From contig JAKIUQ010000003.1 of NCBI GenBank assembly GCA_021647465.1, forward strand, positions 176,179 through 240,178: 64,000 bases of DNA. The letters are read 5' to 3'. Below the pieces are notes generated by a model that ran no database searches, had not been told where the DNA came from, and saw only the letters and a list, made by a program, of their open reading frames with translations. The DNA comes from Emcibacter sp. Lineage in GTDB: Bacteria > Pseudomonadota > Alphaproteobacteria > Sphingomonadales > Emcibacteraceae. Position 1 is the stretch's first letter. Every line of letters starts with the position of its first letter. This document shows positions 52,462 to 61,662 of the stretch, in pieces. Both the position numbers and the translations under genes were made by a program.

Positions 52462-53313
52462 ATGGCTGCGCTAAGAGATATCAGGAATAAGGCGATCCAA
52501 AAGCTTGGCCAGATGGGCAATGAAACCTCCGGGCTGGATGTGGATTTATTGTTGGAAGCGGCAACGGGCTTGACGCCGCTGGATTTTATTTTAGAGCCGG
52601 ATCGGCAAATAGGCGCGCAACAAGAGGCCGATTTTCAGGCCCTTCTTGGGCGGCGACTTCTGCGAGAGCCCATATCGCAAATACTCGGCAGAAAAGATTT
52701 CTGGACGTTGACATTTAAGGTCAGCCGTCATTGCCTCACGCCCCGGCCAGATAGTGAAGTTTTGATTGAGGCTGCGCTTAAATCCATAGTGGACAAGAAG
52801 AAACCCTTAAAAATACTGGATTTGGGGACGGGAAGCGGATGCCTTATCCTTTCCCTGTTGTCTGAATTACCGCACAGTCTGGGCACGGCTGTTGATATAT
52901 CAGACAAGGCGCTGGATCTGGCAAAGGAAAATGCGCGGCGGCTGGGTTTTCAGGAAAGATGCACATTCATTCTGAGCGATTGGGCGCAGGAGCTGCCGCC
53001 GGGGGACAAATTCGATATTATACTGTGTAACCCGCCCTATATCGCCGAAGAAGAGGCAGAAGCCCTCGCCCCGGATGTGCGTGATTATGAACCCCATATG
53101 GCGTTATTTGCCAAAAACAACGGCTTGGAGGAATATCAAAAACTTGGCAAAACCCTGCCCGGTCTGATGGCTGTCGGGGGCCGCGCCTTTCTTGAAATTG
53201 GTCATGAGCAAGGGTTGCGGGCGGCAAGTATTTTTAAAAATGGGGGTGCTAAAAATATTCGGATAATACAAGACCTGGCGGCCCGAGACCGCTGCATAGC
53301 GCTTGATTTTTAA
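52462..53313 (+). CDS. prmC: release factor glutamine methyltransferase PrmC
   Basis: PrmC (HemK) N5-methylates the Gln of the GGQ motif in release factors. The 283-residue protein has an N-terminal helical domain with LLGRRLLREPISQILGRKDF, motif I ILDLGTGSGCLILSLLSELP and the substrate motif NPPY in ILCNPPYIAEEEAEALAPDV. In most alphaproteobacteria it follows prfA directly. Here the reversed M48-like gene lies between them. Confidence 0.96.
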   Translation: MAALRDIRNKAIQKLGQMGNETSGLDVDLLLEAATGLTPLDFILEPDRQIGAQQEADFQALLGRRLLREPISQILGRKDFWTLTFKVSRHCLTPRPDSEVLIEAALKSIVDKKKPLKILDLGTGSGCLILSLLSELPHSLGTAVDISDKALDLAKENARRLGFQERCTFILSDWAQELPPGDKFDIILCNPPYIAEEEAEALAPDVRDYEPHMALFAKNNGLEEYQKLGKTLPGLMAVGGRAFLEIGHEQGLRAASIFKNGGAKNIRIIQDLAARDRCIALDF

Positions 53314-53564
53314 AAAAGCGGTGTAAAATAAAAAATTAAGTTGGCATTTGGCCTGTAAAGCGGTAATGTAAGGTCACTCTTTGAGAGAGTGTAAGGGTCC
53401 GGGATGATTATGACATCATAAAACACGATTTGACATCATAAAACTTCGGAAAAACAAACCCCAGATATTTAATATTTGAAAAAGTAACCGCTGTTAGGCA
53501 GAATGTTGCACATGTTTTATTGTGAACAATATGCTTGGATCAGCCCTTATTTAGCGTAGTTTTC
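53314..53564 (+). promoter_or_regulatory. prmC / DUF4167 intergenic region with phased direct repeats
   Basis: A 251-bp gap. It contains two copies of TGACATCATAAAAC at 53411-53424 and 53431-53444, exactly 20 bp apart, and the small hairpin CACTCT-TTGAG-AGAGTG near 53376-53392. The repeats could be a regulator site upstream of the DUF4167 gene. No clear promoter hexamers are seen. Confidence 0.4.
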
Positions 53565-54344
53565 ATGAATCATAATCAAAATGCGAGACAAAATAGACAG
53601 CCGCGCTCAGGCCAGTCCAATAGGTCTCATAAGTCAAATCAGCACAATAATCAAAAACGCGGCGGCAAGTCGCGGCAAAATAATAACCGTGGCCAGCAAC
53701 CTAATTCACCGACACGGCAAATGGACAGCCGCGGCCCGGCGGGAAATCAGCGGGGAACCGCCGTTCAACTTTATGAAAAATATAAAACATTAGCGCAAGA
53801 CAGGCGGGCAACAGATCGACTTGAATCAGAGTCCCTGTTCCAGCATGCGGATCATTATTACCGCGTATATGCGGAATTTGCCGCAACAGAGGCCGCCAAT
53901 AAAGCGGCTCATGATAAAGAAGTTGCCCGTAAAGCGCTGGAAGAGGCGGAACGCCGCGCCAATGCTAAACCTGTAGAAGACGTGAGGCAGAATGATCATC
54001 CGGAACAACCTCTTGAATCTAAGGATAGCCCTAAAAAACCAGACTATAATAATAAGCCCAAAAAGCCGATATATGTGGCAAAAAACACCCCGGATCCTGC
54101 ACAAGATGAGCCGGAACAACCGGCCTTAGAGCTTGACCTTGATGTACCAAAGAAAAAAACCGTAAAAAAGACAATCAAAAAAACAGATAAGAAAATAACG
54201 GCGAAACCTGTTAAGCCTCAAGAAGACCATTCAGAAAACATGGCAGAAGACATCGCGCCGCCTAAAAAGAAGCGCGTACACGCCGCAAAGGCATCAGAAA
54301 AACCGCCGGAAGAAATTGTTATAGCAACAGACGCTGAAGCCTAA
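53565..54344 (+). CDS. DUF4167 domain protein
   Basis: From the ATG at 53565 the product is 259 residues. The N-terminus is Asn/Gln/Arg rich (NHNQNARQNRQPRSGQSNRS), then comes the conserved DUF4167 core GTAVQLYEKYKTLAQDRRAT followed by RLESESLFQHADHYYRVYAE, and a long Lys/Pro-rich, low-complexity tail. The family is alphaproteobacterial and found next to prfA-prmC and clpB. It looks like an RNA-binding or nucleic-acid-associated protein by composition, which is an inference. A TTG-initiated frame at 53535 is less likely. Confidence 0.88.
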   Translation: MNHNQNARQNRQPRSGQSNRSHKSNQHNNQKRGGKSRQNNNRGQQPNSPTRQMDSRGPAGNQRGTAVQLYEKYKTLAQDRRATDRLESESLFQHADHYYRVYAEFAATEAANKAAHDKEVARKALEEAERRANAKPVEDVRQNDHPEQPLESKDSPKKPDYNNKPKKPIYVAKNTPDPAQDEPEQPALELDLDVPKKKTVKKTIKKTDKKITAKPVKPQEDHSENMAEDIAPPKKKRVHAAKASEKPPEEIVIATDAEA

Positions 54345-54381
54345 AACGATAAAAACAGTGTTTTTTCAGGGATTTTTTAAG

Positions 54382-54418
54382 AAGGTCGGGGAATATATTC
54401 CCCGACCTTTATTTTTTT
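54382..54418 (+). terminator. Rho-independent terminator after the DUF4167 gene
   Basis: A perfect 28-bp palindrome (54382-54409) forms a long stem with AAGGTCGGGG and CCCCGACCTT arms around an AT-rich centre, followed by TATTTTTTT. This is the clearest intrinsic terminator in the window. It separates the DUF4167 gene from clpB. Confidence 0.9.
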
Positions 54419-54537
54419 GCAAAGATGACCCGGATTTATTCTTGTTTTTAACAAAAAAAAGCCGGGCCCCTCTTGTGTGATATATATACCACATTACATA
54501 TAGAATATATTGTTTTTGACAAAGGAGTTTGAGGGAT

Positions 54538-57123
54538 ATGGATTTTGAAAAATATACTGATCGGACAAAGGGTTTTATTCAGTCTGCCCAAGGCTATGCC
54601 ATTCGGGAAGGCCACCAGAGATTCACGCCGGAACATATTTTAAAGGTTATCCTTGAAGATAAAGAAGGATTGGCGGCCAATTTAATGACTGCTGCGGGTG
54701 CCGATGCCAAAATGGCCCTCGAGGCGGTTACGAAAGAGGTTCTGGGCTATCCAAAAGTTGAAGGCGGCGGCGCGGGCCAATTATATCTTTCCGCAGAAAC
54801 CGCGCGCCTGTTTGAAAATGCCGAAGAGATTGCCCAAAAAGCCGGGGATGATTATGTGACGGTGGAGCGGTTATTGCTGGCGCTTGTTTTGGCCAAAGAT
54901 ACCAAATCATCAACAATGCTAAAATCTGCGGGCCTGACCGCGCAGAATTTAAATGCGGCCATTAATGACATTCGTAAAGGCCGCACCGCTTCCAGTGCCT
55001 CTGCCGAAGATAGTTATGATGCGCTTAATAAATATGCGCAGGATTTAACCCAGTCGGCCCGCGACGGCAAATTGGACCCTGTCATTGGCCGGGACGAAGA
55101 AATTCGCCGCACCATACAGGTCCTCTCCCGCCGCCGTAAAAATAACCCTGTATTGATTGGCGAACCGGGGGTTGGTAAAACGGCCATTGTCGAAGGGCTG
55201 GCACTGCGCATTGCCAATGGTGATGTGCCCAGCAGCCTGAGCGAAAAACGGGTTATGATGCTTGACATGGGGGCAATGATTGCCGGGGCCAAATATCGCG
55301 GGGAATTTGAGGAGCGCCTGAAGGCTGTATTGCAGGAAGTCTCGGCCTCTGATGGCGAGATTATACTGTTCATTGATGAAATGCACACCATTGTCGGCGC
55401 GGGGGCGAGCGAAGGTTCCATGGATGCCTCCAATCTTTTAAAGCCGGCTTTGGCGCGCGGCGAGCTTCATTGTATTGGCGCGACCACATTGAGTGAATAT
55501 CGTAAATATGTGGAAAAAGATGCCGCTCTGGAACGGCGTTTTCAGCCGGTGATGGTGGTTGAACCCACGGTGGAAGATACGATTTCCATCTTGCGCGGCC
55601 TGAAAGAAAAATACGAACTTCATCATGGCATTCGCATTACCGATAGTGCGACTGTTGCGGCGGCGGTTTTGTCTCATCGTTATATCAATGACCGATTTTT
55701 GCCGGATAAAGCCATTGACCTTATGGATGAGGCGGCATCACGCATTAAAATGGAAGTGGACAGCAAGCCAACCGAACTTGATGAATTGGACCGGCGGATC
55801 ATTCAATTGAAGATTGAAAAAGAAGCCCTGCATAAAGAAAAAGACAAGGCCTCGCAGGAAAGACTGCAAAAACTTGAAAAAGAACTGGGTGATCTGGAGC
55901 AAAAGTCTGCCAGCCTTACGGCCCAGTGGAATTTGGAGAAAGACCGCATTGCGGGTGATGTGAAAATCAAGGAACAGCTTGATCAGGCCCGTATCGAACT
56001 GGAGCAGGCCGAACGGCGCGGTGATCTGGGCAAAGCCGGAGAATTGGCTTACGGCATTATCCCTAAATTGGAAGAAGCCTTAAAAGCTGCTGAGGCCAAT
56101 GAGGTCGGTGATACAGAGAATCTGCTATTGAAAGAAGAGGTGCGCGAAGAAGATATTGCCGCCGTGGTCAGCCGCTGGACAGGCGTTCCCGTTGATAAAA
56201 TGCTCGAGGGGGAGCGCGAGAAACTGGTTCAGATGGAAGAATATATTGGCAAAAGAGTGATCGGACAGCATGAAGCGGTCAAGGCGGTTTCCGCCGCTGT
56301 GCGCCGCGCGCGCGCTGGATTGCAAGATAAAAACCGCCCGATCGGATCCTTTTTATTCCTTGGCCCCACAGGGGTCGGCAAGACCGAATTGACCAAGGCA
56401 CTGGCGGAATTTTTATTCGATGATGAACATGCCATGGTGCGCATTGATATGTCTGAGTTTATGGAAAAACATGCGGTATCCCGACTTGTGGGTGCGCCGC
56501 CCGGTTACGTGGGCTATGAAGAAGGCGGTGTCTTGACCGAGGCTGTGCGACGCCGCCCCTATCAGATTGTTTTGTTTGACGAGGTGGAAAAAGCCCATCC
56601 CGACGTTTTTAACATTTTGCTTCAGGTGCTTGACGATGGCCGCCTGACCGATGGGCAGGGCCGGACGGTGGATTTCACCAACACCTTGATTATTCTGACC
56701 AGTAATCTGGGCAGCGATGTGTTGGCCGGTCTTGAGGATGATCAGGATGTGGAAGCCGTGCGGGGTCTGGTCATGGAACATGTACGGGCCGCGTTTCGTC
56801 CGGAATTTCTTAACCGTCTTGATGAAGTCACCTTGTTTCACCGCCTTGCGCGCAGTGATATGCATGGCATTGTGGATATTCAGCTGCGTCATCTGGAAAA
56901 ACTTCTGGCGGATCGAAAACTTACCCTTGAACTGGACAGCAGCGCCAAAGACTGGCTGGCCCATGCGGGCTATGATCCGGTGTATGGTGCGCGGCCCTTA
57001 AAACGGGTTATCCAGCGCGCCCTGCAGGACAAGCTTGCCGATTTGATTTTGGCGGGCAATATCCATGACGGCGATAATGTCACTGTCACCGCCGGCAAGG
57101 ATGGGCTGGAATTATCGGAATGA
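54538..57123 (+). CDS. clpB: ATP-dependent disaggregase ClpB
   Basis: ClpB is the Hsp100 hexamer that, with DnaK, rescues aggregated proteins. From ATG 54538, preceded by AAGGAG and GAGGG, it is 861 residues, starting DFEKYTDRTKGFIQSAQGYA. It has the N domain, AAA-1 with Walker A GEPGVGKTAIVEGLALRIAN, a coiled-coil M domain (EKEALHKEKDKASQERLQKL), AAA-2 with GPTGVGKTELTKALAEFL and DEVEKAHPDVFNILLQVLDD, and the C-terminal GARPLKRVIQRALQDKLADL. The stop overlaps the reverse gene's stop by 12 bp. No convincing sigma-32 promoter was found. Confidence 0.97.
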   Translation: MDFEKYTDRTKGFIQSAQGYAIREGHQRFTPEHILKVILEDKEGLAANLMTAAGADAKMALEAVTKEVLGYPKVEGGGAGQLYLSAETARLFENAEEIAQKAGDDYVTVERLLLALVLAKDTKSSTMLKSAGLTAQNLNAAINDIRKGRTASSASAEDSYDALNKYAQDLTQSARDGKLDPVIGRDEEIRRTIQVLSRRRKNNPVLIGEPGVGKTAIVEGLALRIANGDVPSSLSEKRVMMLDMGAMIAGAKYRGEFEERLKAVLQEVSASDGEIILFIDEMHTIVGAGASEGSMDASNLLKPALARGELHCIGATTLSEYRKYVEKDAALERRFQPVMVVEPTVEDTISILRGLKEKYELHHGIRITDSATVAAAVLSHRYINDRFLPDKAIDLMDEAASRIKMEVDSKPTELDELDRRIIQLKIEKEALHKEKDKASQERLQKLEKELGDLEQKSASLTAQWNLEKDRIAGDVKIKEQLDQARIELEQAERRGDLGKAGELAYGIIPKLEEALKAAEANEVGDTENLLLKEEVREEDIAAVVSRWTGVPVDKMLEGEREKLVQMEEYIGKRVIGQHEAVKAVSAAVRRARAGLQDKNRPIGSFLFLGPTGVGKTELTKALAEFLFDDEHAMVRIDMSEFMEKHAVSRLVGAPPGYVGYEEGGVLTEAVRRRPYQIVLFDEVEKAHPDVFNILLQVLDDGRLTDGQGRTVDFTNTLIILTSNLGSDVLAGLEDDQDVEAVRGLVMEHVRAAFRPEFLNRLDEVTLFHRLARSDMHGIVDIQLRHLEKLLADRKLTLELDSSAKDWLAHAGYDPVYGARPLKRVIQRALQDKLADLILAGNIHDGDNVTVTAGKDGLELSE

Positions 57124-57957
57124 TTTTGGCGGGGTTAAATTTCGCCCCTCCAGGATTTTTTGTAAATCTTCTGTTATGGCATCGCCCGGAAAAGGGCTGA
57201 TGTCATGGCTTTCATAGTTCCAGAGAAACAAGCGATAAGGGTCATAACGATCAAATTTGCCATTGCCGTCAAAATCTATTCTGCCGCGAATTAAAAAATA
57301 AGGCAGATTCTGATCCGTGATAAAGGATATGTTATTCAATTCAGGCATAGTAAGTTTTGTTAAGGTTTCATCCGTGAAGCTATAAATATAATAGTCATCA
57401 AGCGTGTCTTTTTTGCTGTCTTTTATTTCAGACAGACGAAAGGTTTGAAGAAGGGCAAAATGGGCGTCATGATATTTATGGATATTAATATGGCGTACCA
57501 ATAACCGGTGATCAAAGAGCTTTTTTACGCTGTTGTTGGCGGTATTATATATCAAAATATTATTATATTTTCCGCCAGATCGGCCATAATAAGCATCTGC
57601 CACGCCTATTTTTATTGAGCGCAGGTTAATATTTTCCCTTTTCTGTTCATTTTGAAGCGTCGTCTGGGAAACCGGAATAATATAATAGGGGCTGGTCACG
57701 GTTTTTTTGCTGCCGTCCTCTTGGGGGATACGGTCTGTCCATGCCCAAAACCCCCGCTCATAAGATATTGTTTGGGTAAATTTATTATTTTTGACCAGCT
57801 CGATAACCTTGTGATCGGGCAGAGGGGTATGGTCGGGCCTTGTCCATTCTTTATAGAAATCCAGGGCGATTACGATAAGAGAAACAGCCGCAAATATGGC
57901 AATAGCACTTCCCATTATGGCAAATAGAATCTGATTAAATTTTTGTAATTTGGACAT
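57112..57957 (-). CDS. membrane-anchored protein of unknown function with EF-hand-like loop
   Basis: A 281-residue protein with one N-terminal transmembrane helix (IMGSAIAIFAAVSLIVIALD, about residues 14-33) and a periplasmic remainder rich in beta strands. Residues 228-239, DFDGNGKFDRYD, fit a calcium-binding loop with acidic or Asn ligands at positions 1, 3, 5, 9 and 12. It resembles no family I can name. It is convergent with clpB and next to the copper genes, but shares no link with either that I can see. Confidence 0.65.
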   Translation of the reverse strand: MSKLQKFNQILFAIMGSAIAIFAAVSLIVIALDFYKEWTRPDHTPLPDHKVIELVKNNKFTQTISYERGFWAWTDRIPQEDGSKKTVTSPYYIIPVSQTTLQNEQKRENINLRSIKIGVADAYYGRSGGKYNNILIYNTANNSVKKLFDHRLLVRHINIHKYHDAHFALLQTFRLSEIKDSKKDTLDDYYIYSFTDETLTKLTMPELNNISFITDQNLPYFLIRGRIDFDGNGKFDRYDPYRLFLWNYESHDISPFPGDAITEDLQKILEGRNLTPPKSFR

Positions 57958-58164
57958 GGTGTTTCCCCGGACGGATGTTCAAATCACGATAGATTAATTC
58001 GCGCGTTATCTCAATGAGAAAATTTCCGGCCAATATTGCGCCTGCCGGGCGGTTAAAACTAAAGACGCAAGTATAAAATACTGAGGGGGAGAAGCATTCC
58101 ACCCGTATTAAAGAAATAATAACATAAAGTGCAACCTGCACAGATCATGAAATGGAGATGTTAA
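57958..58164. promoter_or_regulatory. intergenic region upstream of copA
   Basis: A 207-bp gap between the divergent unknown gene and copA. It should contain the copper-responsive promoter. I see no CueR-type dyad or cop-box that I can vouch for. Confidence 0.3.
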
Positions 58165-59868
58165 ATGCGTAAAAACCAATTGCCAACACTGACCAAGCGG
58201 CAATTTGTCAAGGGTGTTGCTGCTGCGACCACGATCGCGTCTACCGGGTTTTTCAGTAATATCTCGTGGGCGAAGGCAAATCCGTCTGAATTAACCGGAA
58301 CGGAATTTCACCTTGAAATCGCCCCTATGCCGGTCAATTTTACCGGGAAGACGCGCATTGCAACTGTGGTGAATGGCATGCTGCCCGGCCCGGTTTTGAA
58401 ATTTAAAGAAGGCGACGACATAACCATCCATGTCACCAACAGGCTGGACGAGATGACAACGATCCACTGGCACGGGATTCTTCTTGATGCTGAAATGGAC
58501 GGCGTGCCCGGCATCAGTTTCCCGGGGATAGAGCCGGGGGAAACATTCGTTCATAAATTCACCGCTGTGCAAAATGGAACATACTGGTATCACGCCCATA
58601 CGCTTGCGGAACAAACGGGGCTGTATGGTGCGCTTGTCATTGAACCCCGGACGGCACTGGATGATGAGCATGTTGACCGCGATTATTCGGTTATTCTCAG
58701 CGACTGGACGGATGAAGACCCTGTTGATGTCTTTCTGAATTTAAAAAAAATGGGCGGCTATTATAATTATCAGCAGCCGACCTTGGGGGATTTTATAGAT
58801 GACATATCCCTTTTGGGGATGGGCAAGGCCATTTCAAAACGCCATATGTGGAATAAGGCAAGAATGGGCCGGACAGATTTCAGCGATGTCTCCGGGGCAA
58901 CCTATACCTATCTGATGAATGGCACATCGCCCAACGGCAACTGGACAGCTATTGCAAAGAAGGGCGAACGGATACGCCTGCGGTTCATTGGTGCGGGGAC
59001 CGCAAGCTTTTTTGATGTGCGGATACCGGGCCTGAAGCTTAAGGTAATTTCTACTGATGGCCAGCGTGTCGTGCCCGTCGATGTTGATGAATTCAGAATT
59101 GGTGCGGGCGAGACATATGATGTTATCGTCGAAATTCCCAACAACAAGGCCTATACAATTTTCGCCCAGTCAATGGATCGTTCCGGCTATGCCCGAGGCA
59201 CCCTGTCACCACGGCCCGGCATGACGGCAGAGGTTCCGGCCCTTGACGCCGTTGTTCCATTGGAAGACATAGATATGATGGGCAACATGGCGGCAATGGG
59301 GACTATGAAAATGGATAAGGGAGGCATGAAGATGAGCGGCGCGGCGAAAAAGCCAAATCACGCCCGTACGGAATATGGCCCCGGCGTTGACATGCGTGTT
59401 GATTTTCCCCGGCTGAATCTTGACGACCCGGGCCCGGGCCTGCGTAATAATGGCCGCCGAGTATTGACCTATGCCGATCTGAAAAGCTCGTTTTCTCTGC
59501 CGGATAGCAGACCGCCAAGCCGGGAGATTGAACTGCATTTAACCGGTAACATGGAACGGTTTATCTGGTCGCTGGATGGCCTGAAACTTAATGAGGCCAA
59601 ACCATTACATTTTCCGAAAGGCGAAAGAATACGTGTCATTCTCCACAATGATACCTCTATGGCCCACCCCATGCATCTGCACGGGATGTGGTCTGATCTG
59701 GAATCCCCTGACGGGAAGTTTCAGGTAAGAAAACACACCATTTCCGTTCAGCCCGCACAAAGGGTGAGCATGCTTGTCACGGTAGATGCGGAAGGACGCT
59801 GGGCTTTTCATTGTCACCTTCTCTATCATATGGCCGCCGGTATGTTCCGTGAAATTGTTGTTGCGTGA
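58165..59868 (+). CDS. copA: copper resistance multicopper oxidase CopA
   Basis: CopA (PcoA type) is a periplasmic multicopper oxidase that oxidises Cu(I). The 567-residue protein has an N-terminal Tat-like signal (TLTKRQFVKGVAAATTIAST, with KR where RR is expected). The four copper-binding motifs are in TTIHWHGILLDAEMDGVPGI, GTYWYHAHTLAEQTGLYGAL, AHPMHLHGMWSDLES and WAFHCHLLYHMAAGMFREI, with the type 1 Cys in HCHLLYH. A Met-rich stretch (about residues 371-395) MMGNMAAMGTMKM is typical of the group. It is followed by copB. Confidence 0.95.
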   Translation: MRKNQLPTLTKRQFVKGVAAATTIASTGFFSNISWAKANPSELTGTEFHLEIAPMPVNFTGKTRIATVVNGMLPGPVLKFKEGDDITIHVTNRLDEMTTIHWHGILLDAEMDGVPGISFPGIEPGETFVHKFTAVQNGTYWYHAHTLAEQTGLYGALVIEPRTALDDEHVDRDYSVILSDWTDEDPVDVFLNLKKMGGYYNYQQPTLGDFIDDISLLGMGKAISKRHMWNKARMGRTDFSDVSGATYTYLMNGTSPNGNWTAIAKKGERIRLRFIGAGTASFFDVRIPGLKLKVISTDGQRVVPVDVDEFRIGAGETYDVIVEIPNNKAYTIFAQSMDRSGYARGTLSPRPGMTAEVPALDAVVPLEDIDMMGNMAAMGTMKMDKGGMKMSGAAKKPNHARTEYGPGVDMRVDFPRLNLDDPGPGLRNNGRRVLTYADLKSSFSLPDSRPPSREIELHLTGNMERFIWSLDGLKLNEAKPLHFPKGERIRVILHNDTSMAHPMHLHGMWSDLESPDGKFQVRKHTISVQPAQRVSMLVTVDAEGRWAFHCHLLYHMAAGMFREIVVA

Positions 59869-59888
59869 TGGCCCGGAGGAGAAAAATA

Positions 59889-60785
59889 ATGTTGCAAATT
59901 ATATATAAATCATTCGCTATTATGTCTGCATTCGGTCTGGGTCTTTTTGTTCTGCCGGCCTATGCTCAGGACATGCCAATGGCGCAGGCTTCAGACAAGA
60001 AGAAGATGGATTCGGGCAAGGTGAAACCAATGAAAATGCCGCCCATGCAGGGGGGTAGTGCCCCGGCGGATGCGCGGGATCCCCATGCCAATTCAGGCGG
60101 TTATGAATATCGGCATATGGCGGGCTTTGAAGAGACGGATATGATGACCGTCAGCAAAGTCATTGCCGATCAGTTTGAATATCGCAATGCTCAGGGAACA
60201 GATGTGCTGCGGTGGGATATGCAGGGCTGGCGCGGGACTGATTATAATAAAATATGGGTCAAGTTTGAAGGCGAGGATGAGCTATCGTCCAATGTTGGCG
60301 AAATGGAATTGCAAGCCCTTTACAGCCGGTCGGTTACGGCATTCTGGGATTTCCAGATCGGCGCGCGTTATGATGCCGCCTATGGCACGAATTCTCCGGG
60401 GGACCGCGCGTTTGCGGTTATCGGACTTCAGGGGCTGGCCCCCTATTGGTTTGAAATGGAACCGGCTGTCTTTGTGAGTGACAAGGGGGATATTTCCGCC
60501 CGTCTCGTCGCCACATATGATATAGTTTTCACACAACGGTTAATTTTACAATCCCGTTTCGAGAGCAATATTGCCGCGAGCGAAGTTCGGGAATATGGCA
60601 TTGGCAAAGGCATTAACGATGTTCAGCTTGGCCTGCGGCTGCGCTATGAAATGCACCGGAAATTTGCCCCCTATGTTGGTGTGGACTGGAGCCGGAAGCT
60701 CGGCGATACAGCCAACCTTACCCGCGCCGAAGGTGGTGACGTTGATATTTTATCACTCGTCACCGGCATCCGGTTCTGGTTCTAA
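59889..60785 (+). CDS. copB: copper resistance outer-membrane protein CopB
   Basis: CopB (PcoB) is an outer-membrane protein of the cop system. I use the ATG at 59889, with GGAGGA 8 bp upstream, giving 298 residues. There is a signal peptide ending YAQ, a Met-rich linker MPMAQASDKKKMDSGKVKPM, then a beta-barrel domain (VLRWDMQGWRGTDYNKIWVK, EMELQALYSRSVTAFWDFQI, PYVGVDWSRKLGDTANLTRA) ending in an aromatic C-terminus, VTGIRFWF, as outer-membrane proteins do. It starts 20 bp after copA. Confidence 0.93.
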   Translation: MLQIIYKSFAIMSAFGLGLFVLPAYAQDMPMAQASDKKKMDSGKVKPMKMPPMQGGSAPADARDPHANSGGYEYRHMAGFEETDMMTVSKVIADQFEYRNAQGTDVLRWDMQGWRGTDYNKIWVKFEGEDELSSNVGEMELQALYSRSVTAFWDFQIGARYDAAYGTNSPGDRAFAVIGLQGLAPYWFEMEPAVFVSDKGDISARLVATYDIVFTQRLILQSRFESNIAASEVREYGIGKGINDVQLGLRLRYEMHRKFAPYVGVDWSRKLGDTANLTRAEGGDVDILSLVTGIRFWF

Positions 60786-60796
60786 TTCTTTGATAT

Positions 60797-61465
60797 TTAC
60801 AAAGCTTGTCTGGCGGCCCGTTTTATTTGGGTGCGGTGGAAAATGAACCAGCCGATCCAGAGAAATATTGTGATGCCGATGGCGGTGAATATGGCGGGCA
60901 TGGGATTGCCCAGAGAACTGATAGAGCCGGAATAGGCGGCGATGAGCACATAGGGAATATTGCCGATCAACCAGGCCGATATGAATTTAACAAAGGGAAT
61001 TCGGGTTGACCCGGACAGACATGATGTGACCTCCGGCAGCATGGGCAGCGCCCTTGACAACAGAATCATGGCGAAACCATGTTTATGGAACGTCACCTTC
61101 ATCTCTTCGCGCTTTTCGGTATCCTTGATCAAAAATCGCAAAACCCGATTGCCAAAAATATAACTTAAGAGATAGCCGCTGCATCCCGCAATGGTCAGGC
61201 CCGTGATTGAGGCTAAAACCGCCAAGGGATAGCCCAGAAAATACCCCGACAACATAATCAGGCTTAAGGTGGGCACAGTGATGAACAGATCCAGAAACAG
61301 CAAGGCAATGACAAGGGCCATGATATATATAGCTGGCGCATCTCTGGCCGCCATGAGCCAGCCCTCGATCTGTTCCAGACTGAGCAGCCCGGTCGTCTTG
61401 GCAATGATAAAGACCGTCACAAAGACGAGCAATAATATCATCATAATTTTAAGCATTTCTTTCAT
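60797..61465 (-). CDS. TVP38/TMEM64 (DedA superfamily) membrane protein
   Basis: A 222-residue inner-membrane protein with five or six hydrophobic segments, including LLLVFVTVFIIAKTTGLLSL, ALVIALLFLDLFITVPTLSL and FLWIGWFIFHRTQ. The central VTVPTLSLIMLSGYFLGYPL-like text (ITVPTLSLIMLSGYFLGYPL) and RALPMLPEVTSCLSGSTRIP are the SNARE-associated/VTT signature with conserved Gly, Arg and Pro. The superfamily is linked to lipid scrambling and undecaprenyl phosphate transport. It converges with copB 11 bp away. Confidence 0.9.
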   Translation of the reverse strand: MKEMLKIMMILLLVFVTVFIIAKTTGLLSLEQIEGWLMAARDAPAIYIMALVIALLFLDLFITVPTLSLIMLSGYFLGYPLAVLASITGLTIAGCSGYLLSYIFGNRVLRFLIKDTEKREEMKVTFHKHGFAMILLSRALPMLPEVTSCLSGSTRIPFVKFISAWLIGNIPYVLIAAYSGSISSLGNPMPAIFTAIGITIFLWIGWFIFHRTQIKRAARQAL

Positions 61466-61662
61466 CGAAACCCTTTTACAGTAATTCTTTCCAAATCAAA
61501 GCGGAATTGGATCCTCGGCCAATTGTCATTTTCATTCCCGTCCCACGCCTGTCATTCTCGTCCCACCCTCGTCATTCCTGCGAAGGCAGGAATCCAGTTT
61601 TCATGAGAGAGCCAGACTCCTGCCTCTTTTAATAAAGTATGAATTGGGGGCGGCTAAGAGAA
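61466..61662. repeat. REP-like repeat region between the DedA and M23 genes
   Basis: TCATTCYYG-type blocks recur exactly every 20 bp at 61532, 61552 and 61572. The third is the first arm of a perfect hairpin, ATTCCTGC-GAAG-GCAGGAAT (61574-61593). The hairpin with its flank GTCATTCCTGCGAAGG and AATCCAG is a palindrome common in proteobacterial genomes. No gene is present. Confidence 0.6.

Noticed and set aside
54420..54537. sigma-32 promoter for clpB
   Set aside because: CTTG and CCCC elements are present, but the spacing (about 19 bases between hexamers) and the -10 do not fit; I could not support it.
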